The notes under the pieces: generated by a model
Database searches by the model: none
What the model was told of the DNA's origin: nothing
What the model saw: only the letters and a program-made list of their open reading frames with translations
Program-made: the position numbers and the translations under genes
DNA from: Chloroflexota bacterium
GTDB taxonomy: Bacteria > Chloroflexota > Anaerolineae > Anaerolineales > Villigracilaceae
DNA length: 48,790 bases
NCBI GenBank assembly: GCA_016219545.1
Contig: JACRMH010000065.1
Location: forward strand, 1-48,790
Reading direction: 5' to 3'
Shown: positions 1-7,389 of the stretch, one piece after another
Position numbering within the stretch: position 1 is the first letter of the stretch
Layout: every line of letters begins with the position of its first letter

Positions 1-34
1 GGAGACCGAATGGGGCATTCTTGCCATTGCTCAT
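1..34 (-). CDS. Partial CDS: first 11 codons of a gene leaving the window
   Basis: Reading leftwards, an ATG at 32-34 is preceded by an AAGG-type ribosome site and opens a frame starting MSNGKNAPFGL, which runs off the window edge without a stop. Gene orientation and spacing fit the polysaccharide locus to its right. Too little is visible to name a product. Confidence 0.4.
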   Translation of the reverse strand, partial: MSNGKNAPFGL

Positions 35-121
35 TTTTTACCTTTTTTCTGTTTTGACTGCCTACACTTACCTTTTTAGACAGCCCCTTTTGCTTTCACC
101 AGACACTCCATCCGGCCTAGT

Positions 122-1075
122 TTACGAGTAATACCAGTTAAATATCTTGTTATACACCGCCAACAAGACCTTCTTCACAAATCCAATTTCCAGCACACGG
201 CGCGCAAAGCCTTTTCCCTTTTTACTTTTTACATTGCCCCCCCCCAACTCCCCTCTCAAATATCCCAGCGTATTAGACATATTCATCGCGAGCGGGTCAG
301 AGACCATCAGACGCAGCAAGCCTGCATCGTTCATACGCCTATCCAACTGGCGGACCTGCCCCATGGGCTTGTCCATGTCAAAGGGCAGGAACTGCGCAAG
401 CGTGGATTTGTACGCCGTGAACTGCCAGTGCGACGCGCCGGCCAGCGCGCTCACGCCTTTGTATTGGACGCGCCAGTCTTTCGTCTCGGCATACACTTTC
501 ACATTCTCTTCTTCGGTCTGTCCGAGCGAGAGATTGAATTCAAGGAAGGTTTTCCACGGAATAAATTGACCCTCATCAAGCACTGCGTTCTCTTTTGCCC
601 ATTTCAACGTACCTTCGTAAAACTCGGGCGGCGTGCGGAAGGGGCGCGCGGTCACCATTCCAACCTTCGGGAAGGTTTCAAGAATTTCCACCGAACGTGA
701 AAGCCACTTTGGGGAAAATAAAACGTCAGCGTCTGTATAAGAAATGATCTCGCCCGGCGCGCCGGTCAGCATCACATTCCACGCGCCGCCCTTACCCATG
801 TTCTTCTCGGAGAGGATCAAATATTGGACTCGCCCCTCTTCCTTTTCTTTTACAAGATAATCGCGCACTTCAGCGCAAGAACCATTATCGAAGACCATCA
901 GGTCAAAGGGCAGTCCCGCATCCACATGCATGGATTCCAAACTTACCTTGAGCACATCCAGGGCTTCGGCATAGAACCCGCTTAAGAAGGGAATGTAGTT
1001 AAGCAGCGCAACCGTGATCCGCTCGGGGTGGGCCACGTCTTTGACGAACTTGGCAGGGTTTTGACCTTTTCTCAT
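122..1075 (-). CDS. Glycosyltransferase, GT-A fold, family 2-like
   Basis: Predicted cytoplasmic glycosyltransferase of 317 residues. The early VALLNY strand, the DNGS element near residue 63, the NMGKGGAWN stretch near 92-100 and a D115-A-D117 motif match the nucleotide-sugar and metal site of GT2-like enzymes. A basic C-terminal tail ends in a hydrophobic stretch that could rest on the membrane. It lies 11 bases after the preceding glycosyltransferase gene, last of the locus before the partial gene at the window edge. Donor and acceptor sugars cannot be read from the sequence. It probably adds one sugar to the repeat unit of the exported polysaccharide. Confidence 0.8.
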   Translation of the reverse strand: MRKGQNPAKFVKDVAHPERITVALLNYIPFLSGFYAEALDVLKVSLESMHVDAGLPFDLMVFDNGSCAEVRDYLVKEKEEGRVQYLILSEKNMGKGGAWNVMLTGAPGEIISYTDADVLFSPKWLSRSVEILETFPKVGMVTARPFRTPPEFYEGTLKWAKENAVLDEGQFIPWKTFLEFNLSLGQTEEENVKVYAETKDWRVQYKGVSALAGASHWQFTAYKSTLAQFLPFDMDKPMGQVRQLDRRMNDAGLLRLMVSDPLAMNMSNTLGYLRGELGGGNVKSKKGKGFARRVLEIGFVKKVLLAVYNKIFNWYYS

Positions 1076-1086
1076 ATTGTTATCCG

Positions 1087-2001
1087 TTATTTTTTATTCC
1101 CGAATATCTTTTGAAATCTCTTTTGCCAATTCTCAAGTTTTGACATATTCTCGATCTTCCTCTCAGGGATGAAGGAAAAATATTTTCGCAGGAACAATTC
1201 CAGCCGGCGTTCGAAGCGCGGAAGAGTCGTCTTCGGGCGCGCAAGTTTACCATCAGCAAGGCAATGTGTAGAATCCAAAATGGTGTAGCGCGTCGCCGCA
1301 CGCCCGCCAGCAAGGCGGATATTTTCGTTGGTATCGGGATGATCGTAATGCGGTCTGCCGCCGGGCAGGTGGCTGTAATCATGGTTCTGATGCACGATCA
1401 TCACCGACGGCGTGCAGTCGATCACAGGCCAATTTTCCTGGCGGGCTTTGCAGATCATCCAATTATCCCAGCCTGCCCTGCCGATAATAAAATCGGGAAT
1501 ATCCTGATAACATTTTTTGGGAAAAAGAAAAAAATCGCTTCCCATCGGACGGTGAAGCTGGTTCTGTTTTCTGACAGATTCCCCCAGCCGTGACTGCCAT
1601 CCCTGCCCAAACTCCAGCGGACTGGCAATGTCATAGTCCCAACGTTGACTCAACAAAACAAATTTATCTTTTAGTTTACCGGCCTGTTTCGCTGCTTCGA
1701 CAAAATCAGGCATGAGCAAAATATCCGCGTTGATGATACAAAGGAATTCACTCTGACTATTTTCTCTTGCCAGTTGAAACATGGATGATATCAGCGGCGT
1801 GCCACTATCATTGCGCTTTACGTTGGAAAAATGTCTAACGCCAAGCTCTGCCGCGGCTTCAGCGAGGCCTTCCTCTTCGCCAAGCAAAATGACTTCAACG
1901 TCGGGAAGCAGGGTCCATGATCGAATCGCATTGCGTTGGATCATCGCAATGTGCGGGTTCGTAAAAGGTTTGGGGGCGGAAAAAAGAGTAAGTAAAGTCA
2001 T
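1087..2001 (-). CDS. Glycosyltransferase-like protein (GT-A, nucleotide-diphospho-sugar transferase type)
   Basis: 304 residues. The N-terminus (LLTLFSAPKPF) and the INADILL segment, with N91-A-D93 in the place of the DxD metal motif, resemble a family of GT-A glycosyltransferases found in bacterial and viral surface-sugar clusters. Further conserved-looking blocks are GSDFFLFPK and GRAGWDNW. The C-terminus is basic and lacks a membrane segment. The gene follows the cytidylyltransferase gene after a 54-base spacer that carries short repeats. The family call is by motif only; substrate is unknown. Confidence 0.68.
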   Translation of the reverse strand: MTLLTLFSAPKPFTNPHIAMIQRNAIRSWTLLPDVEVILLGEEEGLAEAAAELGVRHFSNVKRNDSGTPLISSMFQLARENSQSEFLCIINADILLMPDFVEAAKQAGKLKDKFVLLSQRWDYDIASPLEFGQGWQSRLGESVRKQNQLHRPMGSDFFLFPKKCYQDIPDFIIGRAGWDNWMICKARQENWPVIDCTPSVMIVHQNHDYSHLPGGRPHYDHPDTNENIRLAGGRAATRYTILDSTHCLADGKLARPKTTLPRFERRLELFLRKYFSFIPERKIENMSKLENWQKRFQKIFGNKK

Positions 2002-2055
2002 CAGTTAATAGTAATCAGTGAGCGGCACAAACGGTCTACGGTCTATCGTCCATGG

Positions 2056-2892
2056 TCAAGAGAACGCCCTCTTATCAATATCCTTCAAAGTTTTATGTTG
2101 CACACCTGAATTTATCTTCATCAACTCAGGTTCATCATGGACCAGATCCAAAACTTCCTTCCACGTGAAATCATCGCGGCCGTTGAAGCGGGAATAGACC
2201 TGGCGCACGAATTCCAGATCTTCGGGAGTATCCACCGTCCAGCGGTAATCACCGAAATCAGTGGTGTGATGCAGAAGGGCAATATTGAATCCACGCGGGG
2301 AAAGTCCGGTTTGCAGTGAGCGGTTTTCAGTGACCAGTTTTACGCCTTCATAAAAGTATGGCATCACATGCTCACGGTGCTGCGGCTCTTTGGCATCCTT
2401 CCAAGCTTTCTTCAACACTTTGAATGTGCAGGCTTCAACATCCAGTCCAATAGGGTATGTTCTGCTCCAGGGTGGAGGCAAACGGTTGCACACAAAATCG
2501 AATCCCGACTCCCCATCTCCAATTCCCGATTCCCCAAGTAACGTATTCACTACATCATCTATCAAAGCAGGGTCTATGACCGGACAATCCGCTGTGATGC
2601 GGACAACGACGTCCGCCTTTGTTTGTAATGCGGTTTGATAATAACGGTCAAGGACATCGAACAGACTGCCACGCGTGAAGGGAATGCCGCTAAAGTCACA
2701 GTACTCAGCTACCGGGTCGTCTGATGCGTCTGTGGTCGTGGCGAAAACCACTTCGTCCAGAGTCTGCGCCCGCGAAGTCCGGGTATAAACACGAGTCAAC
2801 ATCGGCTGACCGGCGATGTCTGCGAGGATCTTGCCCGGCAATCGCGAGGAGGACATGCGTCCTTGAATGATGGCTACTATTTTTTGTTTCAT
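2056..2892 (-). CDS. SpsF/NeuA-type cytidylyltransferase
   Basis: 278 residues. The N-terminal IIQGRMSSSRLPGKIL is the nucleotide-binding signature of the SpsF/CMP-sugar cytidylyltransferase group, followed by VVRITADCPVIDP, which holds the metal-binding Asp. Enzymes of this group activate acidic sugars as CMP derivatives or transfer nucleotidyl groups to unusual sugars. A NeuB-family synthase in the same operon supports a role in nonulosonate-like sugar activation, though this is inference. A Gly/Ser/Glu-rich insert (about GESGIGDGESG) near residues 120-130 is encoded by a degenerate tandem repeat at 2500-2535 and looks like a later insertion in a surface loop. Confidence 0.78.
   Translation of the reverse strand: MKQKIVAIIQGRMSSSRLPGKILADIAGQPMLTRVYTRTSRAQTLDEVVFATTTDASDDPVAEYCDFSGIPFTRGSLFDVLDRYYQTALQTKADVVVRITADCPVIDPALIDDVVNTLLGESGIGDGESGFDFVCNRLPPPWSRTYPIGLDVEACTFKVLKKAWKDAKEPQHREHVMPYFYEGVKLVTENRSLQTGLSPRGFNIALLHHTTDFGDYRWTVDTPEDLEFVRQVYSRFNGRDDFTWKEVLDLVHDEPELMKINSGVQHKTLKDIDKRAFS
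2500..2535. repeat. Degenerate short tandem repeat inside the cytidylyltransferase gene
   Basis: Imperfect copies of a CCCGATTCCC-like unit follow each other here and are translated in frame as a Gly/Ser/Glu-rich stretch. The style resembles the intergenic repeats elsewhere in this locus. Confidence 0.55.
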
Positions 2893-2903
2893 AATTTTTT
2901 ATT

Positions 2904-2932
2904 GTAGGGGCGGAGCAATGCTCCGCCCCTAC
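2904..2932. repeat. Perfect GC-rich palindrome (14-1-14) between two genes
   Basis: The two 14-base arms, gtaggggcggagca and tgctccgcccctac, are exact reverse complements around a single central base. The element covers the TAG stop codon (2929-2931) of the peptidase-like gene and precedes the start of the cytidylyltransferase gene. There is no T-run after it in the direction of transcription, so it does not look like a standard intrinsic terminator. It may be a dispersed palindromic repeat or an RNA stability element. Confidence 0.8.
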
Positions 2933-4254
2933 GCGTTTTGCGCCTCGGACGGGATTGGCAAGGGAATCACAAATCCCTTTGCGCGGAATTTTTCGATATA
3001 GTCACGCACCATCCAATAATCAAGCCCGACTTGTTCGGCAATTTCGAAAACTGAAAGATCACCTTCAAAGCGCATCATGATCTTTTCGATGGCGCGGTTG
3101 AGTTCCCAATTCTCGCGCCAATCCACCCAGAGACCGTTGCCGCTCAGAAAAACGGGTCCGCGAAATGTGCGCTTCGGGATGTAATTGCTGGCATAGATGC
3201 GGATGATTCTTTCAGCGATCTCCGCAGCGCCGACGAGCATATCCTCGTGCATGATGTCGAGATTATCGTCGGTGGTGTGATACTCATCATAAGGATAGCG
3301 ATTAAGCGAGATGCACGGCACATTGACTCCCAGCCCGTTGATGACGCGCTCGTCATTGGCAGGAGCGGCGGCAAAGTCACGTTCATCGTGTTCGATGTTT
3401 TGCAATTGGTGATTTGTAATTCTGTCGAGGAGATGACTGTGTTGCCTTGTATGATGCCAGGCGATTTTATTTTTATTGCCTGTCATTTCCATGAAGATTC
3501 CGCCGCGCAGGTTTTGGATCAGATGTTCGTTGTGCGAAAGATAGACAATGGTGCCGATGGTTTCCGGTCCAAACCAGAATCGGACGCTCATCGAGCCAGC
3601 CGGAAGTGGATTCTCGGCAAGCCTGCGCGCCAACTCAATGGCACTGACCACGCCCGCGCCATCGTCATTGGCTTGCATGGGATGACAGGTATGCGCTTGC
3701 ACGATGATCTCCCCTGCTTCGGGATTCCCTCCTCCCAGCGGATGAACCACAGCAGTTGCAACTTTGAATCCCTGTTTCGGGTCGGTGACGAATTCAGACT
3801 TGATGACCGCGTGATATTTTTTATCCTGAGGAAGTTTATCGAAATCATTCTTCGAGAGACAGAAGCCCCAATTGCGGTCATAATATTTGAAAACCCACGG
3901 AATGGTGTGCGGACGTTTCTCGTTGAAGTAAAGATGCGGACGCAGTTCCTCGAACGAAAGTATTTTATCAACCGGCAGGGAATACGAAACAATATGCAGC
4001 GGATTGTTCTTGAAATCCACTATCCTTTCGCCGCCTTCAACTTCCAAATATGCCTCATGGACTACATATCGCTCCGGCACCTGCCATGTCCATGCTTTTT
4101 CGAGGGGGGCATAGGTCTCGACGGTGTAGTTGGATGCGTCCGGCATGTACGAGCCAACGATCTCCAGAGTCTTGTCATGATCGTCAGAGGCGAGTGTGCG
4201 GTGCAGGGGAAAAAATTCTGCGAGGATGGATTTGAGGGAGGTGTAAGGTTTCAT
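2929..4254 (-). CDS. DUF4910 aminopeptidase-like protein (M28-type fold, C-terminal winged helix)
   Basis: 441 residues. The HTCHP block at 188-192 followed by NDD (196-198), the GPETIGT segment near 229-235, EMTGN near 256-260 and H326 in the PYDEYHTTDDN block match the zinc-ligand pattern of DUF4910/DUF2172 peptidase-like proteins related to family M28. The last 70 or so residues look like a winged helix (IEKIMMRFEGDLSVFEIAEQVGLDYWMVRDYI). Members of this family recur in bacterial surface-glycan clusters next to NeuB and cytidylyltransferase genes; their reaction there is not known to me. It may remove an acyl or amide group from a sugar intermediate. Zinc residues look intact, so activity is plausible. 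Confidence 0.75.
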   Translation of the reverse strand: MKPYTSLKSILAEFFPLHRTLASDDHDKTLEIVGSYMPDASNYTVETYAPLEKAWTWQVPERYVVHEAYLEVEGGERIVDFKNNPLHIVSYSLPVDKILSFEELRPHLYFNEKRPHTIPWVFKYYDRNWGFCLSKNDFDKLPQDKKYHAVIKSEFVTDPKQGFKVATAVVHPLGGGNPEAGEIIVQAHTCHPMQANDDGAGVVSAIELARRLAENPLPAGSMSVRFWFGPETIGTIVYLSHNEHLIQNLRGGIFMEMTGNKNKIAWHHTRQHSHLLDRITNHQLQNIEHDERDFAAAPANDERVINGLGVNVPCISLNRYPYDEYHTTDDNLDIMHEDMLVGAAEIAERIIRIYASNYIPKRTFRGPVFLSGNGLWVDWRENWELNRAIEKIMMRFEGDLSVFEIAEQVGLDYWMVRDYIEKFRAKGFVIPLPIPSEAQNA

Positions 4255-4341
4255 AAAGTTTTTTTGCCACAGATTATCGTGGAGTAATTATTTTTAAACC
4301 GCTGAGGTTACATTCTTTCAATCTTTCTTGATGTAATACAG

Positions 4342-5112
4342 CTAAAACTTCCGATACTTCGGCTCTTCGATGATGTGCAGCTTCTCGGGATGTTCGCGCA
4401 CGATGACAGACATATTATCGTAGAAATCATTTGCCGTCGCAAAATGGATCTTGGCCGCGCCCACCTGCACCTCCTTGATCACACCAGCAGCCAATAATTC
4501 ATTCATGCCGGGGTTGATATAGGTCTTAACCGTATCGTCATTGCGCACGAACATTGAATACATTTTGACCTTGGGTTTGCGGTCATAACCAACATAAATG
4601 CCGGAGAATTCCTTGATGCGGCGGTAATCACAGCCCACGTTGTACTCAATGTAATGATGCATCGAGAATGTGCTGTTGAAATCCAGTCCAATGCTCACAA
4701 TGGTGCCGTTCGTCTTGTGGAACAACGCGAACGCAGAATTCGGACCGTAGGCTTCCACATCCTCGGTCTTCGAGAACTCGTCTGCGCGCGGGCCTAAAAC
4801 GGAGAAACTGTAGATCGGATGCGGAGTCCGCTTCGCGTCTGGTCTGAGGCGCGCCAGCTCTGTAATCATGCCCATCTTTGAAGGTGTCTCCATCACATCG
4901 AAATAATGCATCTCAGTCCATGATTGAAAATTGAACGCAGGGAACAACACTGTACCATTCGCGCCAACCAATTCGCGCATCACATCAATGACAGTATCGG
5001 CGCCGCCTTCCACACCGCCCAGCGATTTATAGGAGGTATGTACGATGATCGTTTCACCCGGCTTTACACTGGTCTGACGAAAGCCATCCAACAGTTCTTT
5101 ATGAGTTAACAT
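4342..5112 (-). CDS. AAC(3)-family N-acetyltransferase, probably acting on a sugar amine
   Basis: 256 residues, the usual size for the aminoglycoside 3-N-acetyltransferase family. HTSYKSLGGVEGG (25-37) is the acetyl-CoA binding signature, and RTPHPIYSF near 95-103 is the conserved His-Pro motif. Family members transfer an acetyl group from acetyl-CoA to an amino group. Placed among sugar genes, it more likely acetylates an amino sugar than a drug. The ATG has a strong AAAGGAG site six bases upstream, lying inside the 3' end of the glycosyltransferase gene. The two genes overlap by 14 bases, suggesting translational coupling. Confidence 0.8.
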   Translation of the reverse strand: MLTHKELLDGFRQTSVKPGETIIVHTSYKSLGGVEGGADTVIDVMRELVGANGTVLFPAFNFQSWTEMHYFDVMETPSKMGMITELARLRPDAKRTPHPIYSFSVLGPRADEFSKTEDVEAYGPNSAFALFHKTNGTIVSIGLDFNSTFSMHHYIEYNVGCDYRRIKEFSGIYVGYDRKPKVKMYSMFVRNDDTVKTYINPGMNELLAAGVIKEVQVGAAKIHFATANDFYDNMSVIVREHPEKLHIIEEPKYRKF

Positions 5113-6205
5113 CCTGACTCCTTTTATTGAGACTTCGATAAATATTCATCAACACTTCGGCATTCTTTTTCCAGTCCGCGCGCATCTCTGCGGACCTGTG
5201 GCTTGCTCTGCCGATCTCAGGCAGTCTCTCCCTTTGAGAGATCGCCGCCAAAATCTTTTCCGCGAGATGATCTGGGTCACCATCGCGGAACAGCCAGCCG
5301 TTCTCATTCTCATGAACCCATTCCTTGTTCGCCGGAATGTCCGAGACAAGACAAGGCAGCCCGCACGCCAGCGCTTCCATCAACGAAACAGAGGAACCAT
5401 CCACGTGTGAAGGCGAAATATAAATATCCGCCATGTTATACCAGCGTGGCAGATCAGACTGTGAAACATGTCCGCCAAATGTGACTCGGTCCAGCACGCC
5501 GCCGCTTTGCAATATCTGACGAAGCTGTGCACCCAGAAATCCGCCGCCCAAAAGAATTAGATCAATATTTTCGTTTTGCTGTGCGACTTTTACAAAGGCA
5601 CGCGCAAGCACATCCACGCCATAGCGGGATTCCCAGGAACGATTGCAGAAGAGGGTGAAAGTTGACGGTGGACGGTGGACGGTGGACGGTTTGAAATGTT
5701 CAAGGTCAACGCCCCATGGAAAAACGACTGTTTTGTCCGCATCTATTTCGTACTTGACGGCCATATCACGCGTGACATTTGCATCGCTGGTAAAGAAAGT
5801 GGAGCTTGCCAATGTGTAACGCGTCACCCATTCCCACCACTTATTTTTATGCACATCATCCATCAGATCAAATCCCCACGACATGGTGAGGATGGGACGG
5901 AATCCGCTTAGTACGGCAATGAACGCACACGTCTGAATCGGCCCCGCATGGATCAGGTCAGGTTTAATTTCTTTCACCACATGTTTAAAATCCAAAGTTA
6001 GTTGGATCAGGTTCCTCCATTTGAATGGCTCATGCCCGCCTTTCCAAATGACCTGATGGACATTTTCAGGGACAGGGCGGTCTTCGACCTGTCGTTTATT
6101 ACCTTCCAATTGCACAAAGAAAACTTCATGCCCATTTTCTGAAATGGTTTTCAGAAAGCGATAATCATGTGTGCAGTAGCCGAGAGAGAAATAAATAATT
6201 TTCAT
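5099..6205 (-). CDS. Glycosyltransferase family 4 (GT-B)
   Basis: 368 residues from the ATG at 6205, chosen because MKIIYFSLGYCTHDYRF is a typical GT4 N-terminus; an in-frame upstream start would add 12 residues from a repeat-rich spacer. The C-terminal half shows DGSSVSLMEALACGLPCL with the E-x7-E nucleotide-sugar motif, then ENGWLFRDGD. The linker between the two Rossmann domains carries an insert reading about PSTVHRPPST, encoded by a perfect GGTGGAC heptamer repeat (5661-5690). Predicted retaining glycosyltransferase on the cytoplasmic face of the membrane. Donor unknown. Confidence 0.85.
   Translation of the reverse strand: MKIIYFSLGYCTHDYRFLKTISENGHEVFFVQLEGNKRQVEDRPVPENVHQVIWKGGHEPFKWRNLIQLTLDFKHVVKEIKPDLIHAGPIQTCAFIAVLSGFRPILTMSWGFDLMDDVHKNKWWEWVTRYTLASSTFFTSDANVTRDMAVKYEIDADKTVVFPWGVDLEHFKPSTVHRPPSTFTLFCNRSWESRYGVDVLARAFVKVAQQNENIDLILLGGGFLGAQLRQILQSGGVLDRVTFGGHVSQSDLPRWYNMADIYISPSHVDGSSVSLMEALACGLPCLVSDIPANKEWVHENENGWLFRDGDPDHLAEKILAAISQRERLPEIGRASHRSAEMRADWKKNAEVLMNIYRSLNKRSQDVNS
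5661..5690. repeat. In-frame heptamer tandem repeat (GGTGGAC) inside the GT4 gene
   Basis: Three exact copies of GGTGGAC (5667-5687), with a partial copy on each side. Because 3 x 7 = 21 bases, three units keep the reading frame; all three frames of this repeat are open here. It encodes a Pro/Ser/Thr-rich linker. Confidence 0.85.
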
Positions 6206-6214
6206 AGAGGATTT

Positions 6215-6277
6215 ACCACGAAGTGTCACAAAGGTACACAAAGGTTTTCCTTTGTGACACTTCGTGCCCTTTGTGGT
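6215..6277. repeat. Intergenic inverted repeat made of short CACAAAGG-like units
   Basis: An 18-base arm at 6217-6234 pairs perfectly with 6249-6266. The 14-base loop holds a further CACAAAGG copy, and 6267-6277 holds another complementary CCTTTGTGG copy, so alternative foldings are possible. It lies between the NeuB-family gene and the GT4 gene. No clear T-run follows on the minus strand. Confidence 0.85.
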
Positions 6278-6286
6278 GAAAAGGTC

Positions 6287-7357
6287 TTATGCGCCTAAAT
6301 CCGTCCAGCGAAGTTCCTTGCCGAGCGGCATATCCTTTAAAGCCTTTGTGCCGATGACGTTTTGGATCTGGTCAGGTTTGATCGCACCAGGTGTGGCGGG
6401 GCGCAGCACATCGATCATGCCGCGGGTGAAAGTCTCGCCGGCTTTAATCTCACGAGCCGCACGCAGACAGCGGCGCTGGACGATTTGCGTCTCCTGTTCA
6501 TTCTCCGCAATAAATTTATCGGGACTTCCAAGCGAGCGCTCCAACAGCCGGGTCTCTTCAACCATCTTCGCCCAATTTTCCGGGTTCATCGCAAATTTAT
6601 GGTCGGGGCCTTCGCGGTCATTGCTGTCTGTAAAGTGACGCTCGATCACGCGCGCACCCAAAGTCACCGCACCGAGGACGGGAGCGACAGAGTGTGTATG
6701 ATCGGAGAGTCCAAGGATCACATCAGGGAACATGGTGGCATAAGTCTTCAAGACGTTCACATGCAAATGATCGTAATTATTCGGGCTGGCTGTGTAATTG
6801 GTATTGCATTGCATTAATACAAGCTGCTTATTGATCTTCAAAATAGCATGGACAGCCTTCTGCACTTCGCCGATGGTGGATGCGCCTGTGGCGATAAAGA
6901 ATGGTTTGCCTTTACTTGCCATTCTTTCCAAAGCTTCGATCCAGTCAATTTCACCAGAACCGGCTTTATAAACTTCCACATATTGATCGAGGAAATCAAT
7001 CGCTTCAAAATCATAAGGCGAAGAGAAGTAGTCAATGCCGACTTCGTTGCATTCTTCAACCAAGGTCATTGACCAGTCAAATGGAATGGATGCGCCTTTA
7101 TAAACCTCGAACACAGATTTCTTCCATGTCGCCTGATGGCTGACCTGTCCGCCGTTCATGGACTTGAATCCATAATCAGAGACGATCTTTGGCGCGTCAA
7201 AATTCTGGAACTTAGCCGCATCTGCGCCGGCTTCTTTTGCGAGGCGGATCAATTGTTTGGCGCGCTCCATATCCCCGTCATGGTTGGCCGCGATGTCTGC
7301 GATGAAGTATGTGGGATGGCTGGGTCCGATAATATGTTTGCCGAATTTTATATCCAT
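6287..7357 (-). CDS. NeuB/PseI/LegI-family nonulosonate synthase
   Basis: 356 residues. The N-terminal FIADIAANHDGD, the KFQNFDAPKI region, YFSSPYDFEAIDFL, YKAGSGEI, FIATGAST and LGLSDHTHS blocks follow the NeuB TIM-barrel order. Residues about 295-356 form the SAF/antifreeze-like domain (REIKAGETFTRGMIDVLRPATPG). The family condenses phosphoenolpyruvate with a six-carbon N-acyl amino sugar to give a nine-carbon sialic, legionaminic or pseudaminic acid. Which one cannot be decided by eye. The GGAG ribosome site before the ATG is clear. Partner aminotransferase, N-acetyltransferase (PseH type) and UDP-hydrolase (PseG/NeuC type) genes are not visible in this window. Confidence 0.88.
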   Translation of the reverse strand: MDIKFGKHIIGPSHPTYFIADIAANHDGDMERAKQLIRLAKEAGADAAKFQNFDAPKIVSDYGFKSMNGGQVSHQATWKKSVFEVYKGASIPFDWSMTLVEECNEVGIDYFSSPYDFEAIDFLDQYVEVYKAGSGEIDWIEALERMASKGKPFFIATGASTIGEVQKAVHAILKINKQLVLMQCNTNYTASPNNYDHLHVNVLKTYATMFPDVILGLSDHTHSVAPVLGAVTLGARVIERHFTDSNDREGPDHKFAMNPENWAKMVEETRLLERSLGSPDKFIAENEQETQIVQRRCLRAAREIKAGETFTRGMIDVLRPATPGAIKPDQIQNVIGTKALKDMPLGKELRWTDLGA

Positions 7358-7389
7358 AGTTGCTCCAAGTATTTTTTAATAGCGAATGA

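Noticed and set aside
2904..2932. Palindrome as an intrinsic terminator
   Set aside because: No T-run follows in the direction of transcription, and the next gene of the same operon starts at once.
3247..4287. Long open frame on the plus strand opposite the DUF4910 gene
   Set aside because: The minus-strand protein has a full set of family motifs; the plus-strand frame has none and mirrors its codon use.
4342..5112. AAC(3)-family gene as a drug-resistance gene
   Set aside because: It is overlapped with a glycosyltransferase gene in a sugar locus, so a sugar amine is the more likely substrate.
5661..5690. Heptamer tandem repeat as a possible CRISPR array
   Set aside because: The units are 7 bases long with no spacers between them and lie inside a coding frame.
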